64,000 bases of DNA from Desulfobacula sp. GTDB taxonomy: Bacteria; Desulfobacterota; Desulfobacteria; Desulfobacterales; Desulfobacteraceae. The notes beneath the pieces are model-generated. The model was not told where the DNA came from. It did not search any database and worked only from the letters and a program-made list of their open reading frames with translations. Position numbers and translations under genes: made by a program. Positions 8,274 to 16,547 of the stretch are shown piece by piece; position 1 is the first letter of the stretch; each line of letters begins with the position of its first letter. The stretch is taken from NCBI RefSeq assembly GCF_030145145.1, contig NZ_JAQYWD010000005.1:112280-176279 (forward strand), given 5' to 3'.

Positions 8274-9848
8274 ATGAAACTTGATGTTCTTGACGCTGAG
8301 TATTTCAATGCTGCGGATTATTTTGTGGACAGAAATGTCCGTGAAGGCAGAAAAGATAAGGTGGCCATTCTGTGTGAAGACCGGCAGATGACCTATGGCA
8401 CACTTGCCAAAGAAGTCAATCGATTTGGAAACGCCCTTTTATCCAACGGGTTTAGAATGGAAAATCGGGTGGCCGTGATGATGCTGGATATGGAACTTTA
8501 TCCCGTGGTATTTTTCGGGTCCATTAAAGCAGGAGCGGTTCCCATCTGCCTGAATACCCTGATGCGGCCAAAAGATTATCTTTATTTTTTAAATGACAGC
8601 CGGGCCAGGGTCCTGGTGATTGATGAATCGCTGTATTTCAATATTGAAGAGATTAAAGATGAACTCAAATACCTTGAGCGGATTATCATGGTAAACAGTA
8701 CCCAGGATCGACCGGAGGTTACGACATATGATGACTTTGTCCGTGACCAGCCCGATTCCCTTGAACCGGCCCAGACCGGTCCTGATGATGCCTGTTTCTG
8801 GTTGTACAGTTCAGGGTCCACCGGGAAACCCAAAGGCACGGTTCATTTGCAGCATGATATGCTGTTCACCGTTGAAACTTACGGAAAGCAGGTGTTACAG
8901 GTCAGGGAGGATGATATTTGTTTTTCCGCGGCAAAATTATTTTTTGCCTATGGCCTGGGCAATGGGACCTATTTCCCGTTCAGTGTGGGTGCCACCACCG
9001 TATTGATGCCGGAACGTCCCACCCCCGAATCTGTGTATAGAACCATTGCCCTGCATGAACCCACGGTGTTTTTCGGGGTGCCAACTCTGTATGGTGCCAT
9101 GCTGGCATCTGAAGAGGGGAAGGTGAACGGGGTCCGGCTCTGTGTGTCCGCTGGAGAAGCCCTGCCGGCAGATATTTTTTACCGCTGGAAAGACCGGTTC
9201 AATGTGGATATCCTGGATGGTATCGGATCCACGGAAATTGCCCATATTTATATTTCCAACCGGGTGGAAAATATCCGGCCGGGAAGTACAGGACAGATTG
9301 TGCCCGGTTATGAAGCAAAAATTGTGGACAATGAGTTTAATCCAGTACCCCCCGGAGAGATCGGAACCGTTTTGATTAAAGGCGACAGTACAGCCGCCTA
9401 TTATTGGAACCGGCATGACAAAACCAAAGAAGCCATGTTGGGAGAATGGTTTAATACCGATGATAAATTTTTTGTGGATGAAGAGGGATTTTTCTTTTAC
9501 GTGGGACGGTCCAATGACATGTTAAAGGTCGGTGGTATCTGGGTCTCTCCCATTGAAGTAGAAGCCTGCCTGATCGGTCACCCCGCAGTGCTTGAGTGCG
9601 CGGTTGTGCCCAGCCGGGATGAAGAAAATCTTGTGAAACCCTGTGCCTATATTGTTTTGAATAAGGAGTTTGAGGCATCTGAGGCCCTGGAGAAAGAAAT
9701 AAAAACCTATGTGAAAAAGGAACTGGCCCACTATAAATTTCCCCGGTGGGTTTATTTTGTAAAGGACCTGCCTAAAACGGCAACCGGAAAAGTTAAACGG
9801 TTTGAATTGAAAAATCTGGAAGATCAAAAATCCATGGTATCTGCCTGA
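8274..9848 (+). CDS. Benzoate-CoA ligase-family AMP-forming acyl-CoA synthetase
   Basis: 524 aa, the normal length for benzoate- and hydroxybenzoate-CoA ligases. The AMP-binding motif YSSGSTGKPKGTVH lies around residue 175, the A5-type motif GIGSTEIAHIYISN is benzoate-CoA-ligase-like, and the C-terminal hinge (YVGRSNDMLKVGGIWVSP) and catalytic Lys motif (PKTATGKVKRFEL) are intact. Reaction: carboxylate + ATP + CoA to acyl-CoA + AMP + PPi. This activates the substrate presumably imported by the adjacent symporter for anaerobic degradation. The sequence fits BadA/BclA/HbaA-type enzymes better than acetate- or long-chain ligases, but the exact aryl substrate cannot be read. It starts behind AGGAGG and is the last gene of the sigma-54 operon. 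Confidence 0.9.
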   Translation: MKLDVLDAEYFNAADYFVDRNVREGRKDKVAILCEDRQMTYGTLAKEVNRFGNALLSNGFRMENRVAVMMLDMELYPVVFFGSIKAGAVPICLNTLMRPKDYLYFLNDSRARVLVIDESLYFNIEEIKDELKYLERIIMVNSTQDRPEVTTYDDFVRDQPDSLEPAQTGPDDACFWLYSSGSTGKPKGTVHLQHDMLFTVETYGKQVLQVREDDICFSAAKLFFAYGLGNGTYFPFSVGATTVLMPERPTPESVYRTIALHEPTVFFGVPTLYGAMLASEEGKVNGVRLCVSAGEALPADIFYRWKDRFNVDILDGIGSTEIAHIYISNRVENIRPGSTGQIVPGYEAKIVDNEFNPVPPGEIGTVLIKGDSTAAYYWNRHDKTKEAMLGEWFNTDDKFFVDEEGFFFYVGRSNDMLKVGGIWVSPIEVEACLIGHPAVLECAVVPSRDEENLVKPCAYIVLNKEFEASEALEKEIKTYVKKELAHYKFPRWVYFVKDLPKTATGKVKRFELKNLEDQKSMVSA

Positions 9849-9881
9849 ATTCAGTGGCTGACCTGACCTCGTAAAATCGGT

Positions 9882-9910
9882 GAGCCCGGTTCTGTTCATG
9901 AACCGGGCTC
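9882..9910. terminator. Hairpin between convergent genes
   Basis: Perfect 10-bp arms (GAGCCCGGTT at 9882-9891 and its complement at 9901-9910) with a 9-base loop. It lies after the CoA ligase and overlaps the last codons of the FdhD-like gene. T-runs are weak on both sides, so it may act as a bidirectional terminator or an mRNA stabiliser. Confidence 0.65.
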
Positions 9911-10699
9911 GCCTGCCACAATTCTATTGCCATGGGTGTAGATATTGAACCGGTTGTTCCGGGCAAATCCGATAATGGTCAACCCGGCGCTATCCGCCAG
10001 CTTAACTGCGGAAAGGGTCGGGGCGGCATTGGAGATGACAATGGGAATACCGGTTTTGATAATTTTTCCGATGATTTCCAAAGACATCCGGCAACTGACT
10101 GTTGCGATCTTGTCGGTCGTGTCAATCCCTTTCAGCAGGATATCGCCTGCCAGTTTATCAAGGGCGTTGTGCCGGCCAATGTCTTCATAATAATGCAGGA
10201 TCGTTGACGGATTGCAGAGTCCGGCACTGTGAACGGCGCCGGTCTTGTGAAACAGTTCAGACTGATCCCAGTGCTGTTGAATCAAAGACAGGACCTGGTC
10301 ATAAGTGATACAAAGCGTATCCTTCAGGGTCGCGGATAAAACATCAGCCGGATCCTGCAGCAGCGTGCCACCGGATGATCCCTTGATTTGCCGGCCTTGT
10401 TTGAAGCTGTTTAACCGTTGGGTTGCCCGGTCCGTCAGGGTGACACGGCATTGCTTTTTTCCTTTGACAGACTCAATTTCCTTTAGGTCTGTTTTATCCT
10501 GAACAATGCCCTGGGTAAACAGGAACCCTGCTGCAAGTGCCCGGGTATGGGTCATGGAAAATACCATCTGAAATATTTTTTCCTCGTTGATAAATATGTC
10601 AAGAATATCTTCATCAATAATGCTGTCTTTCATCCGGATGGGTTTGTTATCTTTTATCCGGATGATATCCACCTGCCGGATGATATGCGTATTGTCCAT
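9896..10699 (-). CDS. fdhD: FdhD-family protein lacking the CxxC motif
   Basis: 267 aa from ATG 10699, chosen because GGAG lies 6 bases before it; an ATG 12 bases upstream (10711) contains that GGAG. FdhD features include ALAAGFLFTQGIV in the first third and, at the end, the SCRMSLEIIGK and NAAPTLSAVKLADSAGLT segments. FdhD carries sulfur from IscS to the Mo-bis-MGD cofactor through a CxxC (Cys121/Cys124 in E. coli). Here the matching stretch reads GSSGGT (about residues 107-112), with no cysteine, so canonical sulfur transfer by that pair is unlikely. It lies downstream of the Fe-S protein (56-bp gap) and next to the molybdoenzyme cluster, so it may be a specialised chaperone or cofactor-binding variant for that enzyme (inference). 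Confidence 0.87.
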   Translation of the reverse strand: MDNTHIIRQVDIIRIKDNKPIRMKDSIIDEDILDIFINEEKIFQMVFSMTHTRALAAGFLFTQGIVQDKTDLKEIESVKGKKQCRVTLTDRATQRLNSFKQGRQIKGSSGGTLLQDPADVLSATLKDTLCITYDQVLSLIQQHWDQSELFHKTGAVHSAGLCNPSTILHYYEDIGRHNALDKLAGDILLKGIDTTDKIATVSCRMSLEIIGKIIKTGIPIVISNAAPTLSAVKLADSAGLTIIGFARNNRFNIYTHGNRIVAGEPGS

Positions 10700-10754
10700 G
10701 TGTGTCTCCATTTCAAAAGTTGTTTAAATGATATTGACAGTCCCAGCGCATCGG

Positions 10755-12047
10755 TTATATCATATCGGAATATTCCATGCGTGAAATCAGGGCTTCAAGA
10801 TAACGGGACTTGACCTGTTGACTGGCCAGCAGTCGTTTTACCGGGGACAGTTTCAGGATTACGCCCAGGACTGCTGCAAGGGCCCGATGGCTGAACAGCA
10901 CCTTGTTATCAAAAATCAGGTGTTGAAGTGTCCCCCGTTCAATGGCCATGACCACGGCCCTGTGGGTACCATTCAACGGGGTGATGACCCGCCGGGGCAG
11001 GGACGTCAACGTGATACTGCCTTCCTTGCAGGACCGGGCACAGAGTCCGCAGCCAAGACAGGTGTCTGTGTTAACCCGGGCCTTTTTCTTTTTAGGGGTT
11101 TTGGGATCATTGGCCGATACCAGGGTCATGGCCTCCACCGGGCAGGCAGTGACACAATTGCCGCAGCCGGTACACGTATCACGGTTGGTTTCCGGGATAA
11201 AATTGGAAGGGTGCACCGGGTTGAACAGGGCAAACCTGCGGGCGGCGATCATGGCCTCACAGCAGCAGCCACAGCAGTTACAAATAAAATTCACCCGCTC
11301 CCTGACATTCTCTCCGAACTGGACCAGGCCGGATTCATACGCCTGGTCCAGAAGGTCAAGGCCCTGTGCTGCCTCCACCGGTTTTGCATGCCCATGTTTG
11401 ATCAGGGAGGCCGCTGCCGTATTAAAGGTCATGCAGATCTCCAAAGGTCTGTCACAGGCCTGGTGGAGGTGAAGCATTTTATGACGGCAGTAACAGGTAC
11501 TGATGCCCATGTGGGTTGCGGTTTGAATAACCTGTGAGGCGCGTTCGTAATCCAGAACATGGAGGGCATTCTCATTGGACAGCACCGGCTCGTGGACAAA
11601 GACCCGGCCCAGCTGGGTATCGCCCAGGGTAAACAGATGCTTTATAAAATCCTCTTCTACATTCAGATACTGGTAGAACAGCTCACTTAGCACTTTCTGG
11701 TCAATATCATGCCGTACCCGCATCATGGCGAATTCAAAAAAACCTGCCATGGGCGGGGGCAGGACATATTGGGATTCTCCGTTTTGATCAATGTCCACCA
11801 GGATGGCCCGGGATGCAAGCCGGTCAAGAATTTTTTTGGCTTTGGGCAGGGTCATTTTCCATATTTTAGCGACCTTGTCAGCTGTAACCGGTTTGATGGG
11901 AAGCAGGGAGACCAGATGGGCTTCTGTTTCTGAAAACAGCAGGGCCAGGATCTTGTCCAGCAGCCTGGACGGGGGTGCCCCCTGGGGGAAACGGTTGATG
12001 CGATCCACCAGACGGGAATAACCGGATTTATTCGTGTGATGTGCCAT
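10755..12047 (-). CDS. Large 4Fe-4S protein with N-terminal winged-helix-like region
   Basis: 430 aa. Residues about 25-100 resemble a winged-helix fold (PVTADKVAKIWKMTLPKAKK). A cysteine region (CYCRHKML, then two further Cys) and a dense CNCCGCCCEAM stretch follow, then two ferredoxin-like [4Fe-4S] motifs, CTGCGNCVTACPVEA and CLGCGLCARSC. This arrangement is familiar from anaerobic deltaproteobacteria, where the proteins are usually annotated only as 4Fe-4S binding proteins. It is not membrane-bound and has no signal peptide. AAGGA precedes the ATG at about 10 bases. It heads a two-gene minus-strand unit with the FdhD-like gene. A redox-responsive or electron-carrier role linked to the molybdoenzyme is possible, but no function is established. 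Confidence 0.88.
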   Translation of the reverse strand: MAHHTNKSGYSRLVDRINRFPQGAPPSRLLDKILALLFSETEAHLVSLLPIKPVTADKVAKIWKMTLPKAKKILDRLASRAILVDIDQNGESQYVLPPPMAGFFEFAMMRVRHDIDQKVLSELFYQYLNVEEDFIKHLFTLGDTQLGRVFVHEPVLSNENALHVLDYERASQVIQTATHMGISTCYCRHKMLHLHQACDRPLEICMTFNTAAASLIKHGHAKPVEAAQGLDLLDQAYESGLVQFGENVRERVNFICNCCGCCCEAMIAARRFALFNPVHPSNFIPETNRDTCTGCGNCVTACPVEAMTLVSANDPKTPKKKKARVNTDTCLGCGLCARSCKEGSITLTSLPRRVITPLNGTHRAVVMAIERGTLQHLIFDNKVLFSHRALAAVLGVILKLSPVKRLLASQQVKSRYLEALISRMEYSDMI

Positions 12048-12276
12048 GGTTCAATATCCTTTGGAACAGGTTCAAAAAATTTTCTCATGAATTTTCCTGC
12101 ATACGCGTTTTTATATAGGCATTGAAATGCCGGGAATGCAATAAAATTCAACCATCCGTCCCAGGATATGCGGTTCCAAAGATCTGTCGCAGGTTTAATA
12201 CTGTATGGGTATTAAATGATATAAAGATATGTAAAATATGTAATATTTTTGTAATTCAATTCATACTGCCACCTGT

Positions 12277-12310
12277 CCACTGATATCTTGTATCCCCTGA
12301 TATCAAGTGG
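12277..12310. promoter_or_regulatory. Inverted repeat, candidate operator in divergent region
   Basis: CCACTGATATC at 12277-12287 pairs with GATATCAAGTGG at 12299-12310 apart from one bulged base. It lies just upstream of the sigma-54-like element at 12333, in the 349-bp gap between the divergent Fe-S protein gene (start 12047) and the 60-aa ORF (12397). Apart from this and the sigma-54-like element I see nothing else in the gap, which is AT-rich. Confidence 0.5.
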
Positions 12311-12332
12311 TTTGCATAGTTGTTAAAATTGA

Positions 12333-12348
12333 AGGCATGTCTTTTGCA
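12333..12348 (+). promoter_or_regulatory. Sigma-54-like promoter element
   Basis: AGGCAT, five bases, TTGCA gives the invariant GG and GC at the correct spacing, with two departures from the TGGCAC consensus. It would start transcription near 12360, upstream of the 60-aa ORF at 12397. Confidence 0.45.
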
Positions 12349-12396
12349 TTGACATTATACAACATCCGAACCCGAATATGGAAAGGGCGGGAGGAC

Positions 12397-12579
12397 ATGG
12401 CATATTATAAAAGAAGACCCACCGGAATGGAACTGCTGATACAGCGGCACACGGAAAAATTTGAAACCGAAGAAAATATTAATTACTATTCATACAAGGA
12501 TTTTGTAAAAGCAAAGCGAAAATATCTTAAGTATGTGCTTGAAGGGCCATCCTGTGAAGACGAGGCCCCATTATTGTAA
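12397..12579 (+). CDS. Small basic/acidic hypothetical protein, 60 aa
   Basis: The frame is open from 12307, but ATG 12397 follows GGGAGGA closely and gives a soluble, charged 60-residue protein (rich in Lys, Arg, Glu and Tyr) with no membrane segment. The upstream part of the frame overlaps the sigma-54-like promoter, which argues against the earlier starts. I do not recognise the family. The distance between GGAGG and the ATG is short, so the exact start is uncertain. Confidence 0.55.
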   Translation: MAYYKRRPTGMELLIQRHTEKFETEENINYYSYKDFVKAKRKYLKYVLEGPSCEDEAPLL

Positions 12580-12793
12580 CACCACCCTTAAAAAAACCGG
12601 TTCAGCACCGGGACGAAACGTTTTTCACAATTACGATCAAAGGGGATAGCGAACAGATACGGATGATATGGATATCCATAGAAAGAATGTATGGCGAAAA
12701 AAAAATTGGCATTATCGTAAAATTTATGTATGACTGAGAGGTCAGTCTGTTTGCCAAAAAAGAGGGCCATTGAAATATCTATAAAGGGGTGTT

Positions 12794-13681
12794 GTGTCTG
12801 CTGGAAAATTTATTGTCCAAACCGGTTCTGTTGTGTTTTTATTTCTCAGTTTTCAATTTATTTTTTTTTATCAGAACTTAGAGGCCCAGGTGTTAAAAGA
12901 GACATTAAAGTTGGCCATTATTCCCCATCGGTCCAATTTTGGCAATGAGCAGGCATATGAGGTGGTGATAAAATTGCTGGAGCAAGAAACCGGGGTCAAT
13001 TTTCAATGGGTCGGAAGCAAGACCTATGGCGATGTGATTGAAAAACTGAGAACCAAACAGGCAGATATCGGTTATGTGGGACCCTTTGCTTATGTCGAAG
13101 CCCAGGATGATTTTGGGGTCCGGTTAATTTGTCGCACCCTCAGTAAACATGCTGATGAATTTTATCATGGTATCATCATTACACGAAAAGACGCTGGTTC
13201 TGCTAACCTCCAGGACCTGAAAGGAAAAAGTTTTGCCTTTACAGACCCAAAATCCACTTCAGGTTTCTTGTTTCCCATGGCCCGGTTGATGAATGTGGGT
13301 ATTTGCCTGGCGGATTTTTCAGAGGTTACCTATTTAAAAAGACATGTAAACACTCTCCTTGCCGTTTATAACGGTCATTCACATGCCGGTGCCACTTCCA
13401 CTACAGCACTGAATAAAATAAATATTAACTTTGATCAGATAAAAATTTTGTGGAAATCCAATCCCATCTATCGGGGCCCCTGGGTTGCCCGGAAGGATAT
13501 GCCCGAAGCCCTGTTTTTTAAGATTAGAGCGGCAATGCTGAAGATCACCCGGCACAAAGATGCAAAAATGATTTTTGAGGGCCTTAGTACCAAGGGGTTT
13601 GTGATCGGCAGGGATGCTGATTACAACAATGTTCGTGACGTCATGGCAATAATGCGCCTGGGCACAAAGCAAAGTGAGTAA
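12794..13681 (+). CDS. PhnD-like periplasmic substrate-binding protein
   Basis: 295 aa from GTG 12794 (AAAGGGG four bases before). The N-terminal hydrophobic stretch (about 10-27) is a signal peptide or anchor. The rest is a PhnD/SsuA-type periplasmic binding fold, shown by LAIIPHRSNFGNEQAYE at the start, ADIGYVGPFAYVEA, and the KSTSGFLFPMARL loop that contacts oxyanion ligands in the phosphite/phosphonate-binding family. No ABC permease or ATPase follows. A hybrid histidine kinase starts 45 bp downstream, so this is more likely the ligand-sensing partner of that kinase than a transport component (inference). Confidence 0.85.
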   Translation: MSAGKFIVQTGSVVFLFLSFQFIFFYQNLEAQVLKETLKLAIIPHRSNFGNEQAYEVVIKLLEQETGVNFQWVGSKTYGDVIEKLRTKQADIGYVGPFAYVEAQDDFGVRLICRTLSKHADEFYHGIIITRKDAGSANLQDLKGKSFAFTDPKSTSGFLFPMARLMNVGICLADFSEVTYLKRHVNTLLAVYNGHSHAGATSTTALNKININFDQIKILWKSNPIYRGPWVARKDMPEALFFKIRAAMLKITRHKDAKMIFEGLSTKGFVIGRDADYNNVRDVMAIMRLGTKQSE

Positions 13682-13726
13682 GTCGCATTTTTTTTCACCG
13701 TTATTCCTTATAGAAGGTCAACCGTT

Positions 13727-16102
13727 TTGTTGTTAAACAGTATCCGTCAGAAAATCATCTGTTCCGCCTTTTCATTAGGGCTTGTCATCATTGCGGTGTT
13801 TGCTTTCACGTCTTATTTTCGCACCATCAACGCCATGCAGATGGAAATCCAAAAACATGGAACAGCCATTGTAAAAACATTTACCCAGATGGCCACGACC
13901 TATATTTTTGAGAGCGATTATATCACCTTGCTGGATAATGCGAATGAACTGATTGAAAACAGCGATATCCTTGAGGTCACGATACTGGATACCCATGGAA
14001 AAATTTGGGTCAGCACAGATACGCAGCTGTCCGGAAAGTTAAATATAGAACCTTTTTATCAGGATATTCTAACCAGAAAAAAGATAACGCATAGAAAAAT
14101 CATGCATAACGGTCAAACGGTTATGGAGTTCGTCAGTCCCATCGTTGCATTGGGAAAGGTGCTGTATTTCCTGAAGATAGAAATATCATTGAAGGATATA
14201 CAAAATCAAGTGGCAGGTCGGATAAACGACATCATCATCATTTCTCTGGGGATGATTGTCCTGGCCATTTTTTTGGGAATTTTCCTTTCACAATTAGTGA
14301 CCGATCCTTTAAAAAAGTTGGTTAAAGGCACCAATGAAATTTCTCAAGGTAATTTAAACTACAAAATTAAGGTGTATTCTTCGGATGAAATCGGAACCCT
14401 GACGAAATCTTTTAATTTAATGACGGATAATCTGAGAAAAGAATTATCCAAACGGAAACAGGCAGAAGAAAAAATTGAACGCGCCCGGGATGAGCTGGAA
14501 ATTCGAGTAAAGGAGAGAACCGCTGAGCTTCAGCAGCAAATTGAAGATCGGATCATCGCTGAAGAAAAATACCGCATGCTCATGGAAGCCTCTTCGGTTT
14601 CCATCGTCGTCTATGACATGAACGGAATCCCGGATTACATTAATCCGGCCTTTACCCAGACGTTTGGATGGACCCTGGAAGATTTAAAGGGACGAAAAAT
14701 TGATTTTGTACCTGAAAAAGAAATGCCCCATACCCTTGAAATGATTGAGCGACTCAAACGAGGGGAACGTTACCAAGGTTTTGAAACCCGCCGGTATAAC
14801 AACAAAAGAGAATCCCTTGATGTCAGTATCAGCTTTGATGTCTGGCGGGAGCGTGACGGCACCCCCAAGGGGAGTGTGGTGATTTTACACGATGTTACCC
14901 ATCGGAAACAACTTGAGATGCAGCTTTTTCAATCCCGGAAAATGGAGGCTGTGGGAACGCTTGCCGGAGGGATTGCCCATGATTTTAATAATATTCTTTC
15001 TGGTATTGTCTCCTATTCTCAGTTAGCTGAAATGCATGTTGAAAATCCTGAACGGGCAAAGAAACATATTTGCCAGATATTAAAGGGGGCAAAAAGGGCA
15101 GCCGGGCTGGTTCAACAAATTCTTGCGTTCAGCAGAAAAACGGATTATCAAAAACAGCCGGTTGAATTTTATCGTGTGGTCAAGGAAGTGCTTAAATTAC
15201 AGCGATCCTCTTTGCCCCCTGCTATTGAAATAAAAGAGAATATCTTCTCCAGGGCAATGGTCCGGGCAGAATCCACCCAAATGCATCAAATCATCACGAA
15301 TCTGTGCACCAATGCCGCTCATGCCATGCCTGAAAAAGGCGGCGTATTAACGGTGGTACTGGAAGAAATTGAGGTTTCAGGACAGGCGCGTCTGCCGGAT
15401 ATGGACCTGCTGCCTGGGCGTTATCTAAAACTGACAGTAAAAGACAATGGCCACGGTATGGATAAAAAAACTTTGGAAAAGGCGTTTGATCTATATTTCA
15501 CCACAAAAGAGGTGGGTAAGGGTACCGGGTTTGGCTTGGCACTGGTCCAGGCAATTGTTGAAGAGCACAAGGGTTATATCAAAGCCGATAGTGCTCCTGG
15601 CAAGGGCGCCAGTTTTTATATTTACCTGCCCATAGTGCCCATAGTAGAAAATAAACATGATGTCCGCAGCTTAGAACACACGGTGGTGAATTTAACCGGT
15701 GGAACAGAGACGATAATGGTCATTGATGATGACGTGCTCATCCTCAGTGCAACCCAGGAGATGTTGGAAGATTACGGGTATATTGTAATGGCTTTTCACG
15801 ATGCAAAACAAGCCTTTGATGCATTTAAAAGAAATCCGTATCAATTTGACCTGATCATTACAGATATGGCCATGCCCGGGATGACCGGGGATGCACTCTC
15901 TGTCAGTATTCTAACCCTGAGAAATGATGTGCCGATTATCCTATGTACGGGCTACAGCGAGACTATTTCTGAAGGAAAAGCCCTGGAGCTGGGGATTCAA
16001 AAATATCTTCAAAAGCCTGTTGAAAGTCAAACCCTGCTGTTGTTGATTCGTGAATTGCTGGAAAACAATATAGAGACGTGGGATTCAATCGATATTCCAT
16101 AA
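13727..16102 (+). CDS. Hybrid sensor histidine kinase with C-terminal receiver
   Basis: 791 aa, TTG start behind GAAGG. Order: TM1 (about 9-30), periplasmic sensor of about 130 residues, TM2 (about 168-190), HAMP (190-243), coiled coil (to about 280), PAS (280-395), HisKA with His418 in HDFNNILSG, HATPase (NLCTNAAHAM; GTGFGLALV), and a receiver domain (about 660-785) with the acceptor Asp in LIITDMAMPG and a conserved Lys in YLQKPVE. The HisKA type HDFNN is common in hybrid kinases without a dedicated output regulator. Probably co-transcribed with the PhnD-like protein, which could present a bound oxyanion to the periplasmic domain. The downstream target is not in the window. Confidence 0.92.
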   Translation: MLLNSIRQKIICSAFSLGLVIIAVFAFTSYFRTINAMQMEIQKHGTAIVKTFTQMATTYIFESDYITLLDNANELIENSDILEVTILDTHGKIWVSTDTQLSGKLNIEPFYQDILTRKKITHRKIMHNGQTVMEFVSPIVALGKVLYFLKIEISLKDIQNQVAGRINDIIIISLGMIVLAIFLGIFLSQLVTDPLKKLVKGTNEISQGNLNYKIKVYSSDEIGTLTKSFNLMTDNLRKELSKRKQAEEKIERARDELEIRVKERTAELQQQIEDRIIAEEKYRMLMEASSVSIVVYDMNGIPDYINPAFTQTFGWTLEDLKGRKIDFVPEKEMPHTLEMIERLKRGERYQGFETRRYNNKRESLDVSISFDVWRERDGTPKGSVVILHDVTHRKQLEMQLFQSRKMEAVGTLAGGIAHDFNNILSGIVSYSQLAEMHVENPERAKKHICQILKGAKRAAGLVQQILAFSRKTDYQKQPVEFYRVVKEVLKLQRSSLPPAIEIKENIFSRAMVRAESTQMHQIITNLCTNAAHAMPEKGGVLTVVLEEIEVSGQARLPDMDLLPGRYLKLTVKDNGHGMDKKTLEKAFDLYFTTKEVGKGTGFGLALVQAIVEEHKGYIKADSAPGKGASFYIYLPIVPIVENKHDVRSLEHTVVNLTGGTETIMVIDDDVLILSATQEMLEDYGYIVMAFHDAKQAFDAFKRNPYQFDLIITDMAMPGMTGDALSVSILTLRNDVPIILCTGYSETISEGKALELGIQKYLQKPVESQTLLLLIRELLENNIETWDSIDIP

Positions 16103-16547
16103 TTTTCCTGCCTTCTTTCCGGGAAGTTCACCGTGTGGGCTTCCTGGAAAGGGGTGTCTTTCTTTGCCGAAACAACAGGCACTTCAGAATCCTTACATGC
16201 ATTGGTCCTGACTATTTGTTTTTTAATTGTTGGATTATCGAAAAGAGCATGATAATTTAACGGGTGGGGGTCGCCATCACAACCCATGCACAACCGCCTG
16301 CAACCCTTTGGCTTGGTGTGTTAACGGCTGCAGTGGGACTCCTTCCGGGTGACCAGGATTTGGGGCGCTTATTTTTTCTTGGAACGGCGCTTTCACTTTC
16401 CCGTGTGATAATGATCCAGAAAATCAGAAATGAGAATAACGATATAGAGGCATTGGACCGGCATTAAATGATAAAAAGAGATCATGGCATTTGGGAAAGC
16501 CCATAAAATTGCCATTAATAAAATGATGGGGTAAGGAGGAACGCAAC
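16103..16547 (+). other. 445 bp without a convincing gene
   Basis: In frame with the kinase stop, 49 further codons are open (to a TGA at 16250), encoding a hydrophobic tail-like piece. A separate 67-codon frame at 16264-16467 is also hydrophobic. Neither has a ribosome site or a family I recognise. They may be remnants of a decayed membrane-protein gene or chance. A good ribosome site (AAGGAGG) for the next gene lies at the end of the stretch. Confidence 0.35.

Noticed and set aside
10818..11537. 239-codon plus-strand ORF opposite the Fe-S protein
   Set aside because: Gly/His/Gln-rich translation without family features; it mirrors the strongly supported minus-strand gene with ferredoxin motifs.
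16264..16467. 67-codon hydrophobic plus-strand ORF
   Set aside because: No ribosome site and no known family; kept only as part of the gene-poor stretch.
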